Positions 48,498-59,424 of a stretch of 64,000 nucleotides of DNA are shown here, one piece after another. The notes beneath the pieces were generated by a model. That model was given only the letters and a program-made list of their open reading frames with translations. It did not search any database and was not told where the DNA came from. The DNA comes from Adenanthera pavonina (Eukaryota; Streptophyta; Magnoliopsida; Fabales; Fabaceae), in NCBI GenBank assembly GCA_026686845.1, contig JAIVEN010000015.1:5285001-5349000 (forward strand), in the 5' to 3' direction. The position numbers and the translations under genes are program-made. Position 1 is the stretch's first letter. The number at the start of each line of letters is the position of its first letter.

Positions 48498-50161
48498 TAA
48501 AATGGAAATAGGTCAAGCAAAACTAAACAAGTTAAGTTTGACCTATTAGCCTATATCAAACTTCTTTTTAAACTCAAATCTGAACCTGACTTAAAATCTA
48601 CTTAAAAACCTACCAAAAATTTAAAAATTAAAATTTTTTTTTAAAACAACTAATCTACTAAAACTTTTGAATGAATTCAATATTTAAGAAATTTTTTTTT
48701 TGCTAAACTCATGGTAACCAAATATTTAAGAAAATTTAATAAAACTTAAATTTAAAGCTTTTGAATGAATTCAATATTTAAGAAAATTTAAAACTTCAAA
48801 CTCATGGTAACCAAATATATGGTTAAAATATATTTATCCCCTGGCCCTCAGACAATTTATAATAGTAAAATTACAAGTCTATTACTTTTATAGACCGCAC
48901 ACATTCTCTTTTTCCTTTGACACTATTGTTATGAGACTTTGGGATAATATTGTCTTGTTATCATCTAACACTTGGACAAGTAAAACTATGCTATTATTGG
49001 GAATTTGGGATATACAAATAGTCGAATATAGTTGCCATAAGAGCCAGATTTGAATCATCTCAAAAAGCAATGTCCAAGCAAGAACTTGAAATGGCGATTC
49101 GACCAAGATCAAGTTAACTCCTTGGGATCTTGAGCTCCTCCTAGTGGAACCCATTCAAAAAGGGCTTCTTTTCCATAAACCCAATCAAGTAAAGATTAGC
49201 GATCCACCACTTGAAAGTCTCTATTTAATCCATAATAGACTTCTTCCCACCCCTTGTTGGGTGTCTCACTGCAAAAAGAATTCCTATCTGAATATAGTAT
49301 CCTATTTATAGTGAAAAGAAAACACAAAAGATACTATGGAAGTGTGAGGGGAGAGTGTTCACGCGGGTTTCATAGCCAGAGAAAATAATAACTATAATAA
49401 TATTGAGAAAGGAATTGACTTGGAATTCCAAAATGATATTTGGGCACCAGCAAAAACTCCATTGATCAGCTTATCATAGTGGAAAGAGTAAAGAAGAGCA
49501 AGAGAGCTTTTATGGCTTCATCGTAGAATTGCTAGATATGATATTTGGAAAAGTGGGAAGTCCCACATCGAGTATTGTAAGGAAAGAGATGGTGGAAGAG
49601 TCTATAAAATGCAAAGAGTGAATGATTAGAGTAGTGGATTTTTTGGCATTTTCCCACCATGTAAATTGGCTTGGGAATATAATTTAATATGCTCAAAAGT
49701 TAGTAATTAGTAATTTTACAAAGGAATAAATTTATATATTTTTTATGCTATTTTTACATGTCATTAAATTTTTTTTGTCATTCAAATTTTTTTTGTTTGA
49801 AAAGTTAATATTTTTAATATATAATTAATGATTAAATCTATAATATATTAAAAAAATTACATGTTAATTTTTAATTAGAAAATAACATGAAAAGCACGAA
49901 AGGAAAATTATATAAATATTTTTTTGCAAATTTATAAATAACTTAATGTAGTAATTTAAATTATATTATATATATAATGAATTAAATTAAATATGGCTCG
50001 CATATTAGCTTTCATGTTAGCCTTTATGTAAATGGGATAGGGTTTTTTTAAGTAAATATGCCTAATTGTAAGTTTAAGTTCAATATTTTTCTTAAATAGC
50101 TTAGCTTAGACCAGGCCCAAATCAGGCCACTTGATAGGCCTTTGGTCTATTTCCATCCTTA
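48498..50161. mobile_element. Nested element with TAA(A/G)GATGGAAATAG-type ends
   Basis: The left end TAAAATGGAAATAGGTCAAG and the right end in reverse complement TAAGGATGGAAATAGACCAA form imperfect inverted ends 1664 bp apart. GGCCTATTTGG-like subterminal motifs (ATCAGGCCACTTGATAGGCC) resemble hAT-type non-autonomous elements. No 8-bp duplication was evident. Inside, 48640-48820 holds a local direct repeat (TTTTGAATGAATTCAATATT), and 49550-49580 an AGTCCCACATCG motif seen in LTR remnants, so further nesting is likely. Confidence 0.4.
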
Positions 50162-50228
50162 CCAGTCACACCTATATTTTGGGATGTGACAAAACAAGCA
50201 TGCAATAGAAATTCTAACAAAATACTTA

Positions 50229-50602
50229 GGGTGTGTTTGGATTGACTTATGTATAAGTGATTATGAGGATAAATGTTTATTCATAATAAATTATGAAAAT
50301 AAGTGCTTATGTCAAAAATAATTTGTGTTTGGATATTTTTACCTCATAAGTAATTTTGAGAAAATAAACGTGTTTGGATTTTGGAAGTTTAAGTGATTAT
50401 TGGGGTGGATAATGAGATAAAAAATTGAAATAAGTGATTATGAGAGGATAAGTAATTATCATAAGTAGAAAAAAGTAACTTATAGAAATAATTACTTAAA
50501 TGACCATAAATAATTATTTTGATTTGGGATTCATTTCAATACTAATAAAATAATCATTTTTTTTGCTCTGTAAGTGTTTAAATAAGCAATCCAAACATGC
50601 AT
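50229..50602. mobile_element. Tourist-type MITE with TTA duplication and empty paralogous site
   Basis: This 374-bp element is flanked by TTA (50226-50228 and 50603-50605). Ends are GGGTGTGTTTGGATTG and, reverse complement, ATGCATGTTTGGATTG. Block A reads GTACTTAGATATGGAGGC at about 13930-13947 with a single TTA, the uninterrupted target. AT-rich and non-coding inside. Confidence 0.85.
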
Positions 50603-51283
50603 TTAGATATGCAGGCAAGATTAGAATCGAGCTTCTTTGATCTTGAAATCTTCTTCTTGGAGGAAGGCTATAGCATAGAATTTGTAGAACGTTCATGTTG
50701 TCATTTCCAAGCTGGCTTTCAAAGATCATCCAATGAAGATGTATAATGAAATAAATGCATTTGGTTGTGGCACAATGAAAGTGAATCATATTTAGCATTA
50801 TAAATATCCAAACATTAATTTGTGATTTCGTTGATCAATACCATGGGAAAAAAAACTTTGGAGACCAATACCATATTTAAATACATTGATTTTATTAATT
50901 AAATATTAGTAATTAACCAATTGAAAAATATCTCAATTTAATATTTTTTTATAATGATGCCAAGTCTAGAAAATTTAAATTAAAATGGGCATTTTTAAAA
51001 TAATCAATTTTAATCCATTAAAGCCAAGATCGGTAAAGCTACCTTATTACCTAAGTGGTGGCATCTAATTTTAATCAATTAATTTGATAATTTGACAAGT
51101 TATATTTTATTATAATTTAGATATATACTGCATAAGATTATTTATTAATTGAATTAAAAAATTATACTAAAGGACTTATATGAGATAATATTTATTTAGA
51201 AATTGCATAAGATTATTTATTAATTGAATTGAGTTGCTATCTCTGCTTGCATGGTTAACAACTTGTTAACTTTTGAACAGAGA

Positions 51284-51670
51284 ACAACAGTTGTGATATT
51301 TGTGGACGTGAGTTTACAAGATTACTTGACATTTCCAGGCATTTAGTTCTGAACCAGAAAGGGCATTTATGCAAGTTCATTCTTTACAATACAACTGTAT
51401 CTATTGCGATGAAATGGTGACAAGACTAGCTTCTAAGAGCCATTGCTCAAGATGCAGCTCTGCATTCTTTGACCTTTTCGCATGACCCACACACTTTAGT
51501 TCATGAAAAACATTTTTACCAAAGATGAGATATCTGACAATTGCTCCATTTGCCTAGAAAGTTTATGTATTGAAAAGTTGACCAAGATATATGCCATGCA
51601 CCATCATGTTTTCCATGCCAAATTTCTCCTACAATGGGTTACAATCGAGTGTCATCTTGGTAGAGCTAGG
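51284..51670 (+). pseudogene. Decayed RING-H2 gene with N-terminal paired-cysteine motif
   Basis: Three pieces in different frames can be read. First NSCDICGREFTRLLDISRHL (from 51284), a possible extra zinc-finger-like piece. Then, from about 51388, YNCIYCDEMV...HCSRCSSAFFDLF ending in a TGA, which matches the layout of LYCIFCEE...CCPKCDFLFLNPF in the intact gene at 29670. Then, from about 51526, DNCSICLESLCIEKLTKIYA followed by HHHVFHAKFLLQWV, a RING-H2 in which the third zinc cysteine is replaced (YAMHH), the cysteine after FH is lost and the final CPLC is gone. Stops and shifts between the pieces make it a pseudogene of the same two-motif family. Confidence 0.75.
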
Positions 51671-52745
51671 ATTCAATGACAGAATCTCATAAAGAATGCC
51701 TAGACTTTTCTATTTCTTTTCCTCCAACTCATCTTCTAAAATGCCTTGTCTTAAAAAATTCTACTTATCATTATTTTTAATAAAGAGTAAAATAATAAAA
51801 AATAATTAATGTTTCATTAGTAATATAAAATAATAAATAATTTATGACATTTAAAATTTTTTAGAATATAGATAAAATAGAACGACAAGAGTATATATAA
51901 ATGTACATATAAAATTAGGAGTCAAAAGCACAACTGTTGCAATTATTGTCAAAAAATAAATATGCCATTTGGAACAATGGGAATTTTCAATATTATTTAT
52001 ATATTTATTTAATTAAATTAATGCATTTTGAAAAAATACTTAAAATTATTAATAATGTCCACTTATAATGGAAGTAATCGTTGCTTTTATTCGTCATTAA
52101 TTTTTTGAAATTAGAATTATTATGGGAAATGTTTCTGTGTGAGTTTTTTTTTTAAATATTGTATTAAATTGTTCTCATTCTTTAATTGGATCTTGTACTT
52201 ACTTTTTTTTTTCTTTTTGGTTTCAAACCACCCCCTATCTAATAGAACTCTGACTAATCTCATCTCAACTTGGGTTGGGTGGTTGTACCTGGATTTTTTT
52301 CATTGACTTATTATAAATTTTCTTAGAAATTTATTATTTTTAAAAGTATTAATCATTTTAGCTGTATTTTCAATAGAGCTATTTTTCCTATCAAAATCTG
52401 TAATTATAAATAATATTTTATCTATGGGAGTTAGCAACCTGGAGAATCAATCTACCTTGTAATCCCAGACAAAATACAATATATTAAAACAAATGGCATA
52501 AGCATGAACAAGACCAAAAGCAAGAATCAGTGAACTAATTAACTGTTTTTGACAATTCACTGCCCATTCCCATGGTGCGCAGGCATGGTGGAATTATCTC
52601 TGTTGAAAGAAGGAAGCTTATAACATCTGTATCATCAAACTGAATATTTAAGGGGAAAAAATAGAACAAGAAGTTATTACAATAGACAAAACAGATATTA
52701 TATAAAATCTAAATTCTACATAGATGATAATGCTTATGTCGGTAG
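51671..52745. other. Intergenic AT-rich DNA
   Basis: No gene or element recognised. Confidence 0.45.
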
Positions 52746-53178
52746 CCTAACATTTCTGTTTCTTGTGCTAGTGGCATGTTCATGTGAACAAATAACCATC
52801 CAACGTGATTCCCTCATGCCTCGAATATGGTAAATGAAAAGAGATGATGGTGGTGATGATAACCAAATCCAAGTTTCTGAAGAAAGCTCCTCCACTTTTG
52901 ATGATTAAAATTAAATTCTAAGATTAAAGAAATAATTTGAAAAAAGAAAGGAGTAAAGATAATTCCACTTGAACAGTTTGACACACGTTGATCCTAATGC
53001 TTTTTTAGCAAAAGCCAAGGAGCCTTTTAAAGGGTAACTCCTATGCACTAAACCCCACTCCGCCCATACCATCGTATGTGTAAGAAAAAGATGATCAACA
53101 CATCCTACACTAAACTCACTCTAGTTCCTTTTCTTTTAATACTTGGATTTGTAAGGCAGTTTTGGTTTATATGAATTA
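52746..53178 (-). repeat. 430-bp duplication, copy 1
   Basis: It matches 57143-57563 at high identity, including TTTCTTGTGCTAGTGGCATG, GATGATAACCAAATCC, CTCCTCCACTTTTGATGATT, GCCAAGGAGCC and GGCAGTTTTGGTTTATATGA. Both copies carry a short minus-strand ATG frame (MRESRWM...CSxEHATSTRNRN), but nothing identifies it as a gene; the block may be part of a promoter or leader. Copy 1 ends at a Stowaway insertion. Confidence 0.8.
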
Positions 53179-53477
53179 CTCTCTCTGGTCTTAATACAAG
53201 AAAATTTTAGAAGTATTATGTTGATTCAAAAATATAAGGAAAAAGAAGTAAATGTTTGGTACAATAAATGAAAATTTCCAATATTACTCCTCATAATTGG
53301 AGGAAAAGTTATACTTTTTAATGATCATTAATTGATTTAGTGTAAAACAAAGACCATTAACTGAGGATAATTTTTAAAAAAAATATATATTTTAATACAA
53401 ATTAAATGAGATCAACTAATAATATTGATATGTATGAAGTAGTTTTTTTTTTTTAATATTTGAGATAGGAGGGAGTA
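53177..53477. mobile_element. Stowaway-like MITE with empty paralogous site
   Basis: Ends are TACTCTCTCTGGTCTTAATA and, reverse complement, TACTCCCTCCTATCTCAAAT, bounded by TA. The duplicate at 57557-57575 reads TATATGAAATACGTTTT, with a single TACGTTTT that matches the base order after the right end of this element (GTACGTTTTTAAG). The insertion into TA is therefore visible directly. Confidence 0.8.
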
Positions 53478-54089
53478 CGTTTTTAAGACTTCATAACATA
53501 TCAAAGAGAGTTATAAGAGAGTTATTTTCTCTTTATGTGGTCCTTAGTTAAGGTTCCAAAAAAATAAGTTTTCATGGGGTTTTATTTTTTGACTAATAAC
53601 TTTTATTCTTTTTATTCGTGCATTTTTCTTTGTTTCTCTTTTTTGATTGTTTAACATGTTCTTAGTGTTTTGTTGCTATTTCATTTGGCTTTTTTTTAAT
53701 CCTAGTATGATCCCCATGTTTCCCGATTTGATTGAAAATTTATGAGATGCATGAGTTCTACAAGGGTTTTCTATCAAAGAAGCTAGCATAATTTTCGGAG
53801 ATGATATATATCAATCGTGGACATAGAATCCGCAATTGCTTTGAGCATTTTTGGAGAGATATATAGGTTTCCCTATCTTGAGATGTCCGTCGTCCATGCT
53901 TATTATCCTTCATCTCAACTAATTGGTGTACAAATGAGAAGTGAAGCCATGGCGAGTGTCTTCTCCTCTGAAGTTCAAGGAAACATGAGATACATCCTAA
54001 CGTCTTTTAGTATGCCAGAACATATTGAAATTGAAGTCTTAATTGGATATCTTTATTTTATTGCTTTAGCAAACGATGTAGTTCGTTTA
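53478..54089. other. Intergenic DNA
   Basis: An open stretch at about 53817-54080 lacks an ATG start in good context and has no recognisable domain. Nothing else was seen. Confidence 0.4.
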
Positions 54090-54250
54090 TATATATATAT
54101 ATATATATATATAGGGACGGATTCAGAAAAAATATTTGGGGGGCAAAAAAATAGAAAAAAAATAAGTCATTTATATTATATAGAATTCAAATTAAAAAAA
54201 TACACCAACCCCCCCTCCCCAAAAAAAAAAAATCCGACCATGTATTTATA
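54090..54250. repeat. (TA)n microsatellite and G/C-rich repeat fragment
   Basis: A (TA)n run at about 54090-54112 is followed by GGGACGGATTCAG and, 60-100 bp on, a C-rich AACCCCCCCTCCCC stretch. These resemble collapsed ends of the GGGGCGGAT-type repeat at 7262-8052. Confidence 0.45.
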
Positions 54251-54324
54251 GGATGGGGTCCACTGCTATATCCTTAACACAAAAAGTTTGAATTAATGTT
54301 GGCCATGACTTTTCAATTTGAAAA

Positions 54325-54592
54325 TACTTCTTCTTCTTCCTGTGTCATTTATAAGATATTATCTTAAAAATTTATTTGGTCATATTTATAAAATGTTATA
54401 TTTTTTTATTTAAATTTTTTTATTTTTTTTATTTAATGACTTTTTTATTTCATAAATCGTTCCATTTTTTAATCAATAGAGATAAGATTGAAAATTTATA
54501 CTATTTTTTTTATAAATTCGAGAATATAATTATGTCTCCTTAATACTTGTATAATAAAAAATAATACCTTATAAATAAGATAAGAGGGAGTA
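54325..54592. mobile_element. Stowaway-like MITE
   Basis: The left end TACTTCTTCTTCTTCC continues GTGTCATTTATAAGATATTA; the right end in reverse complement reads TACTCCCTCTTATCTTATTT then ATAAGGTATTA. These are imperfect inverted ends of a 268-bp AT-rich element bounded by TA. Confidence 0.55.
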
Positions 54593-55585
54593 CTACTTTG
54601 TCCAACAGAATTCATTGCTCGTGCAAATTAAGGTCAAGTATTTTTTTACACTTGACATTGCTTATTTTTAATTAGGGTGAATTATGTGTATTTATATAGA
54701 ATTTGAGATAAACTATATTTATTATTCACAATTTGTAATAGTGTAATTCTTTATACTTTTTTTTATTTCATATTAATTATACTATGAATTGGTTTTTAGA
54801 CAAAAAAAAAATAGTCTAGTATACTCAAATATTTTTTATTATGTTATTATAGGTAGCACTTTCGACCAGATTTGAGGAGAGAGAGACTAGGAGGCAGAAG
54901 CAAAATCTTGATTTAGTAATAATCATCTTTTCTTAATAAAAAGGATTATTATTGTTGTTGTTCTTCTTCTTATTCTTCTTTAAAGGTTTGCATGCTAATG
55001 CACACATTCTTTTACAGAATCTTGCAAGACTTGCAACAAACTAGGTGAGTTCATTCCCAGTGGTTAATTAGACTAGAGTGTGAAATTGAATTGGGTCAAA
55101 ATGGCGATGTTTCTCTACGCTTCGAGCAAGAATCTGGCACCACGATCAACCGAAGATATGAAAAGTGCCCACCGTGTGAGGAACCTTTAAAGGAAATTTA
55201 ATGCAGTCGCCCCTATAGTAGATTATTCTATAACATGTATATTCAAGATAGACAGAGTGTATATAGATTTACTTGGTGTCATTGCATCCAAAGATTAGAA
55301 ATTAGATTCATGGAAGGACTGAGGGAGCTAGGAGAATACGAGAAATGATATAAGAGTAAACTCCTCTCTTTGACCTATTATGTATTTAGCGTGTTACCTC
55401 AATGTGATAATAACACCACACACACACACACACACACATATAGGCAAAAAGTAGGGATCTCTTTTTTTATAACTTTTTTTTATGATTTTTTTTTTTATAT
55501 ATAGCGTATTACCTCAATGTGGTAATAGCACCACATATGTATGGGCTTCTTTTTTTATGACTTTAATAGACTGATCTAGTCATCA
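54593..55585. other. Intergenic DNA with (CA)n and a short direct repeat
   Basis: A (CA)n microsatellite lies at about 55417-55438. The segment TAGCGTGTTACCTCAATGTG (55387) recurs as TAGCGTATTACCTCAATGTG (55503), giving a direct repeat of about 40 bp spaced by 116 bp. No gene. Confidence 0.55.
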
Positions 55586-55589
55586 TTAG

Positions 55590-55772
55590 TCAGCCCACAC
55601 AAGGCCCAATAAACTTAACACCCACTTAAACTTATTAATGCAGCCCAATACACAATGGATCACTTATTTAGGCTCAAAATTTATACGTTAACCAATACTA
55701 AATCCAGGTTTTATAAAATCACATGATTTATATGTTAAGTCCACATGGGAAAGTCCAACAATTTCCCCCTTT
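55590..55772 (-). mobile_element. Degraded LTR end with polypurine tract
   Basis: On the minus strand AAAGGGGGAAAT at about 55761-55772, a polypurine-tract-like run, is followed by TGTTGGACTTTCCC, the start of an LTR. The LTR-like sequence (ACCTGGATTTAGTATTGGTTA..., TTGGGCTGCATTAATAAG) continues to about 55590. A second related fragment is at 56805-56955. No internal coding region was recognised. Confidence 0.5.
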
Positions 55773-56477
55773 GATTGCATATATAAATCATGGGTTTTAA
55801 GAAAATGTTCTCCATATTTAATTTCTCAGAAGTATAGTCATAATGTCAATTATGAGTTGGCACCGTATAAAAATCATCAACCTTCAAGTCAACAACATGA
55901 GACAATGAGAACTTGGCCATGTAGATGCCATAATTGATTTGGGATGCTAACACCATACAAGTCAAGATTTCCAACCTCATAAAATAACTTGAGTAATGTG
56001 AGTAACTGAATTAATTAGAACATGCACTACAAAAGTGTGATCCTTGTGCAATCCTAATGAACGGTCCAAGCATCCAACTAATTAAGATGCTCACTGAGAA
56101 ATAACAAGATCTGTTAGTAACATAAAAGCGAGACTAGGTCAAAATGTCTCTCTCAAATAATAACCATATATATATATATATATATACACAAAATGTCATA
56201 ATATCAACAAAATTGCGCATAAATGAAGTATGACATTATAAACAAAATAAAATAGTTAACCACAATGGCGAAAATTCACAAATGTATCAAGAGAAGATAA
56301 GTATCATAAAATTGATATTTGCCAAGACAAAAGAGAACAGATCACAAGTGATACTCCCACTAACCCATAACACCATTAAATTTAAATCTTCTAGCTGTCA
56401 AACCATTTGTTAATGGGTTTACAACCATAAATTTTATATGCATATGTACTTAGTGCCACCATTTGGTTCAATTACAA

Positions 56478-56760
56478 GGGTGTTGAGTAATGAAATGTAA
56501 TGTGATATGATGTAATAATGATTACTTGTAGATTTATTTAGTTTAATAATGAAGGTGTGGGAAATAAATTTATTTTTTATATTTAACTAAATATAGATAA
56601 TTAAGAAAAGTCTAAATTATCTTAAAAGTGGTGATGGTAGCCAATGATGACTATCAGTGGCAACGGCAACTAGTGATCGGTAGTGGTGGTGGTGACTAGC
56701 CTAATTCGAGGTAATGATGTAATTTTTATTACCTAAGTTTTTGTGTAACGAAACGCACCC
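56478..56760. mobile_element. Possible MITE
   Basis: The left end GGGTGTTGAGTAATGAAATG and the right end in reverse complement GGGTGCGTTTCGTTACACAA are weak inverted ends around about 283 bp. No clear target duplication was seen. Confidence 0.35.
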
Positions 56761-56804
56761 GGTCATATAATGTAATGAGAATTACAACACATACCCCTTC
56801 CTAT

Positions 56805-56955
56805 AAAAACAACACCCACCAAAACTTATCAGTGCATCACAATACAAAATGGATAACTTATTTGGCTCAAAATCTCATAATTAACTAATATTAAATCCAG
56901 ATTTTATAAAACAGCCTGATTCATATTGTCCACATTGGAAAATCTAACAACCTTT
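56805..56955 (-). mobile_element. Second degraded copy of the 55.6-kb LTR end
   Basis: It shares AACACCCACCAAAACTTATC / AACACCCACTTAAACTTATT, AAATGGATAACTTATTTGGCTCAAAAT and TAAATCCAGATTTTATAAAA with 55615-55760. It ends in GGAAAATCTAACAACC, corresponding to GGAAAGTCCAACAATT of the first copy. Confidence 0.5.
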
Positions 56956-57142
56956 TGTCAAAACTTATATTCATGCCCACTTGGCCGGGCGGCTTTGTGA
57001 GGTTGCCATGCCACTTTTGTGGCCAATCTTTTAAGCTGATTTAGATAATTGAAAAGTGTCTTAGATGTAACCCGGAGCCCAAAATCTGATTATTAGAATA
57101 AAAGTCAAATTTCATGATCGGATCAAAGATGCGATGCTAAAC

Positions 57143-57563
57143 CCTAACGTTTCTGTTTCTTGTGCTAGTGGCATGTTCACGTGAACAAATTCCCATCCAA
57201 CGTGATTCTCTCATGCCTCGAATGTGGGAAATGAAAAGAGATGATCGATGATGGTGATGATAACCAAATCCAAGTTTCTGAAGAAAACTCCTCCACTTTT
57301 GATGATTAAAAAAGAAGTAATTTAGAAAAAGAAAGGAGAAGAGACAATTCCACTTGAACAGTTTGACACATGTTGATCCATATCCTTTTTTAGTAAAAGC
57401 CAAGGAGCCGTTTAAAGGGTAACTCCTACACACTAAACACCCACACCACGCATACCATCGTATATGTAAGAAGAACATGATCAACACATCCGACACTAAA
57501 CTCTACTCTTTAGTTTTTGTTTCTTGTAAAACTTAGATTAGTAAGGCAGTTTTGGTTTATATG
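57143..57563 (-). repeat. 430-bp duplication, copy 2
   Basis: Partner of 52746-53178, with no MITE at its end. Small differences include CGATGATGG versus GGTGG and a deletion of about 25 bp after TGATGATTAAA. Confidence 0.8.
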
Positions 57564-59364
57564 AAATACGTTTTATTTTACTTTTACAAACATGTTTATA
57601 TATATAGTGTTCTCATTCTACTTTACTTATTTATTATATTAATCAATTTAAACTTTAATTTCATTTAGATCAATCTTTTATCTCTAATTACTTACAGAAC
57701 TAAAGGGGATTGAAGACAAACTGAAATAGTCAATATGTGAGTAATGAAATTTAACTATTTTTTGGTTAATTATCATTTTGGATTACTTTAATTTAAATAC
57801 TAAATATAATTTTTTAGTCAACACTATAATGACTTCATTATTTTAATAATATTAAAAGGGATTTCTTAAAAATAAATTAATGGGACAAACATCTACATAA
57901 CCGGAAACGTACAAGTTTAGAGACATGCTAAAAGTAAATGTATTAGTGATATAACTAAGTTGCCTGTATGATATTTGTAATTAATTTATTTATATTTTTC
58001 AAATTGAAGGGGGAATGAGAGAATAAAAAATAATTTTCTACTATCTTTATACAACATTTATTATTTTTAAATATTAGTTAATAATATTTATGCTTTATCC
58101 TTTCTAATTTTAACTAAAGACACAATATAATTATTGATCCCTTAATTTAAATGTGAAGTTTTATGTCCATTTCTTAACTTTATTTTTTTGTGTTCACTTT
58201 ATCTCTTAATTTTATTGAGTTTTAATTTGAACCGTCGATTTTACTTTAACTTTTCTTTTTGTCTCTTAGTTTCATCCGATTCTAATTTGATACATTAATT
58301 TTACCTCATATATATGTACTTTTGTGTATTAATTATACTTTGTTCTAATTTAATAATTATTTTTAAAATGCTCAAATATTTTTCCTCTAACACTTCTAAA
58401 TCAAAATACATAACAAAAAAATTCTATACCACTCATCGATAAAATAAAATGAAATTATGATTTGACTATGATAAAGTTGAACAAAAGTAAAACTAATAAA
58501 ATTGGAACAAAAATAAATTACTCCCTTACACTTTTCTCTTGTCTCCATTCCCCCCCCCCCTAATTCTCTCTCCTTCCCATTTTTCCTCCTTTAACCAAGT
58601 GAAGGGTAAAGCACAATTGAAACTAAGGAGAAAATTGAAAAATATCTTAGAATCAAATAAAATTTATATAGGATCGATGGCCTTATGGTCTAGTGGCTTG
58701 AAGCTCACTCTTTAAAAGATTGTAGATTCGATCTGACCAGGTACTTTAAGTGTTTAGCTTGCCTCAAAATAATAAAAAAAATAATAAAATTGGGTAAGAC
58801 AAAATTTACTTCATTAATTTCTATGTTTAACAGTAGTTCCTATATTTCGAAAGGATTAAATTTCGATTATTAGTTAGAGAATACCCCTAGTACTCAAAAA
58901 AAAAATATAAATTATAAAATCTCTAATAAGTCACACTTCATAAAATAGACTTCATGCAATATCGGTGTCTGTTTATAGTTAAAGGATAAAAGAAAAAAAA
59001 CTTAAAAAAGTTTAGAGGTTGAATTGAAGTCAAATAATTTTTTTTATCTTGTATATAAAAGTTTAGAGTTTCCCCTATTTAAAACATGACTTGATTTGGA
59101 TTAGTTTGAGTCTAAAATGGCCATCGGATACCAAACAATTTTACCAAAAAAAGTTGAATAAAATTAAGGGACCAAATTAAAACTAAATAAAAGGAAAGGA
59201 TAAAAGTAAAACTTGAGATATAATTAAAGCAACAAAAATTATATCCTAAATATTTTAGTTTTAAAGCCATCTTTTATTTTATCTTTCATTCAATTCTTTC
59301 TTATTTTGTATACCGAACCACCGCTAATCCTGTCCTAAAAAAAATCAAAGCTTTCTTCACCAAA
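57564..59364. other. Intergenic AT-rich DNA upstream of the STIG1-like gene
   Basis: No gene. It contains the SINE candidate at 58675-58800 and a C10 run at about 58550-58560. The proximal region carries no unambiguous promoter motif. Confidence 0.45.
58675..58800 (+). mobile_element. tRNA-derived SINE candidate
   Basis: An A-box-like TGGTCTAGTGG (58686-58696) and a B-box-like GATTCGATCTG (58725-58735) sit about 30 bp apart inside a segment (ATGGCCTTATGGTCTAGTGG ... TGTAGATTCGATCTGACC) that reads like a tRNA-related head. An A-rich AATAATAAAAAAAATAATAA tail ends it. It does not fold as an intact tRNA. A target duplication could not be defined. Confidence 0.4.
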
Positions 59365-59424
59365 TTGACACAGAAACATTTCCAAATTCCCAATCCGTTT
59401 TGCCACTCGTATGCAACACCTAAA

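Larger units (their letters stand above)
45566..50191 (-). mobile_element. 4.6-kb LTR-like insertion with AAACA duplication
   Basis: The insertion is delimited by comparison with block A (around 13885-13900) and flanked by AAACA at 45561-45565 and 50192-50196. The right edge, read on the minus strand, is TGTCACATCCCAAAATATAG, a start characteristic of many plant Ty3/gypsy LTRs. The left edge (TTAAACTCC) does not show the expected TG/CA, so that end may be mutated. No gag-pol frame is present. The best reading is a long solo LTR or LARD-like remnant, itself invaded near its right end by the element at 48498-50161. A leader-like segment with pyrimidine tracts and a donor-like GTGTAAGTTG lies at 45800-46090. 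Confidence 0.6.
45180..51240 (+). repeat. Block B of the dispersed duplication, expanded by insertions
   Basis: The segments 45180-45565 and 50192-51240 align in order with 13240-14290. Between and within them lie the 4626-bp LTR-like insertion (45566-50191) and the 374-bp MITE (50229-50602), neither present in block A. The remaining sequence is non-coding. Confidence 0.7.

Noticed and set aside
53817..54251. 144-codon frame at 53.8 kb
   Set aside because: It opens with GTG rather than ATG, runs through a (TA)n microsatellite and a repeat fragment, and has no recognisable domain.
58681..58740. Intact tRNA gene
   Set aside because: Boxes resemble a tRNA but no acceptor stem or cloverleaf can be formed; treated as a SINE candidate.
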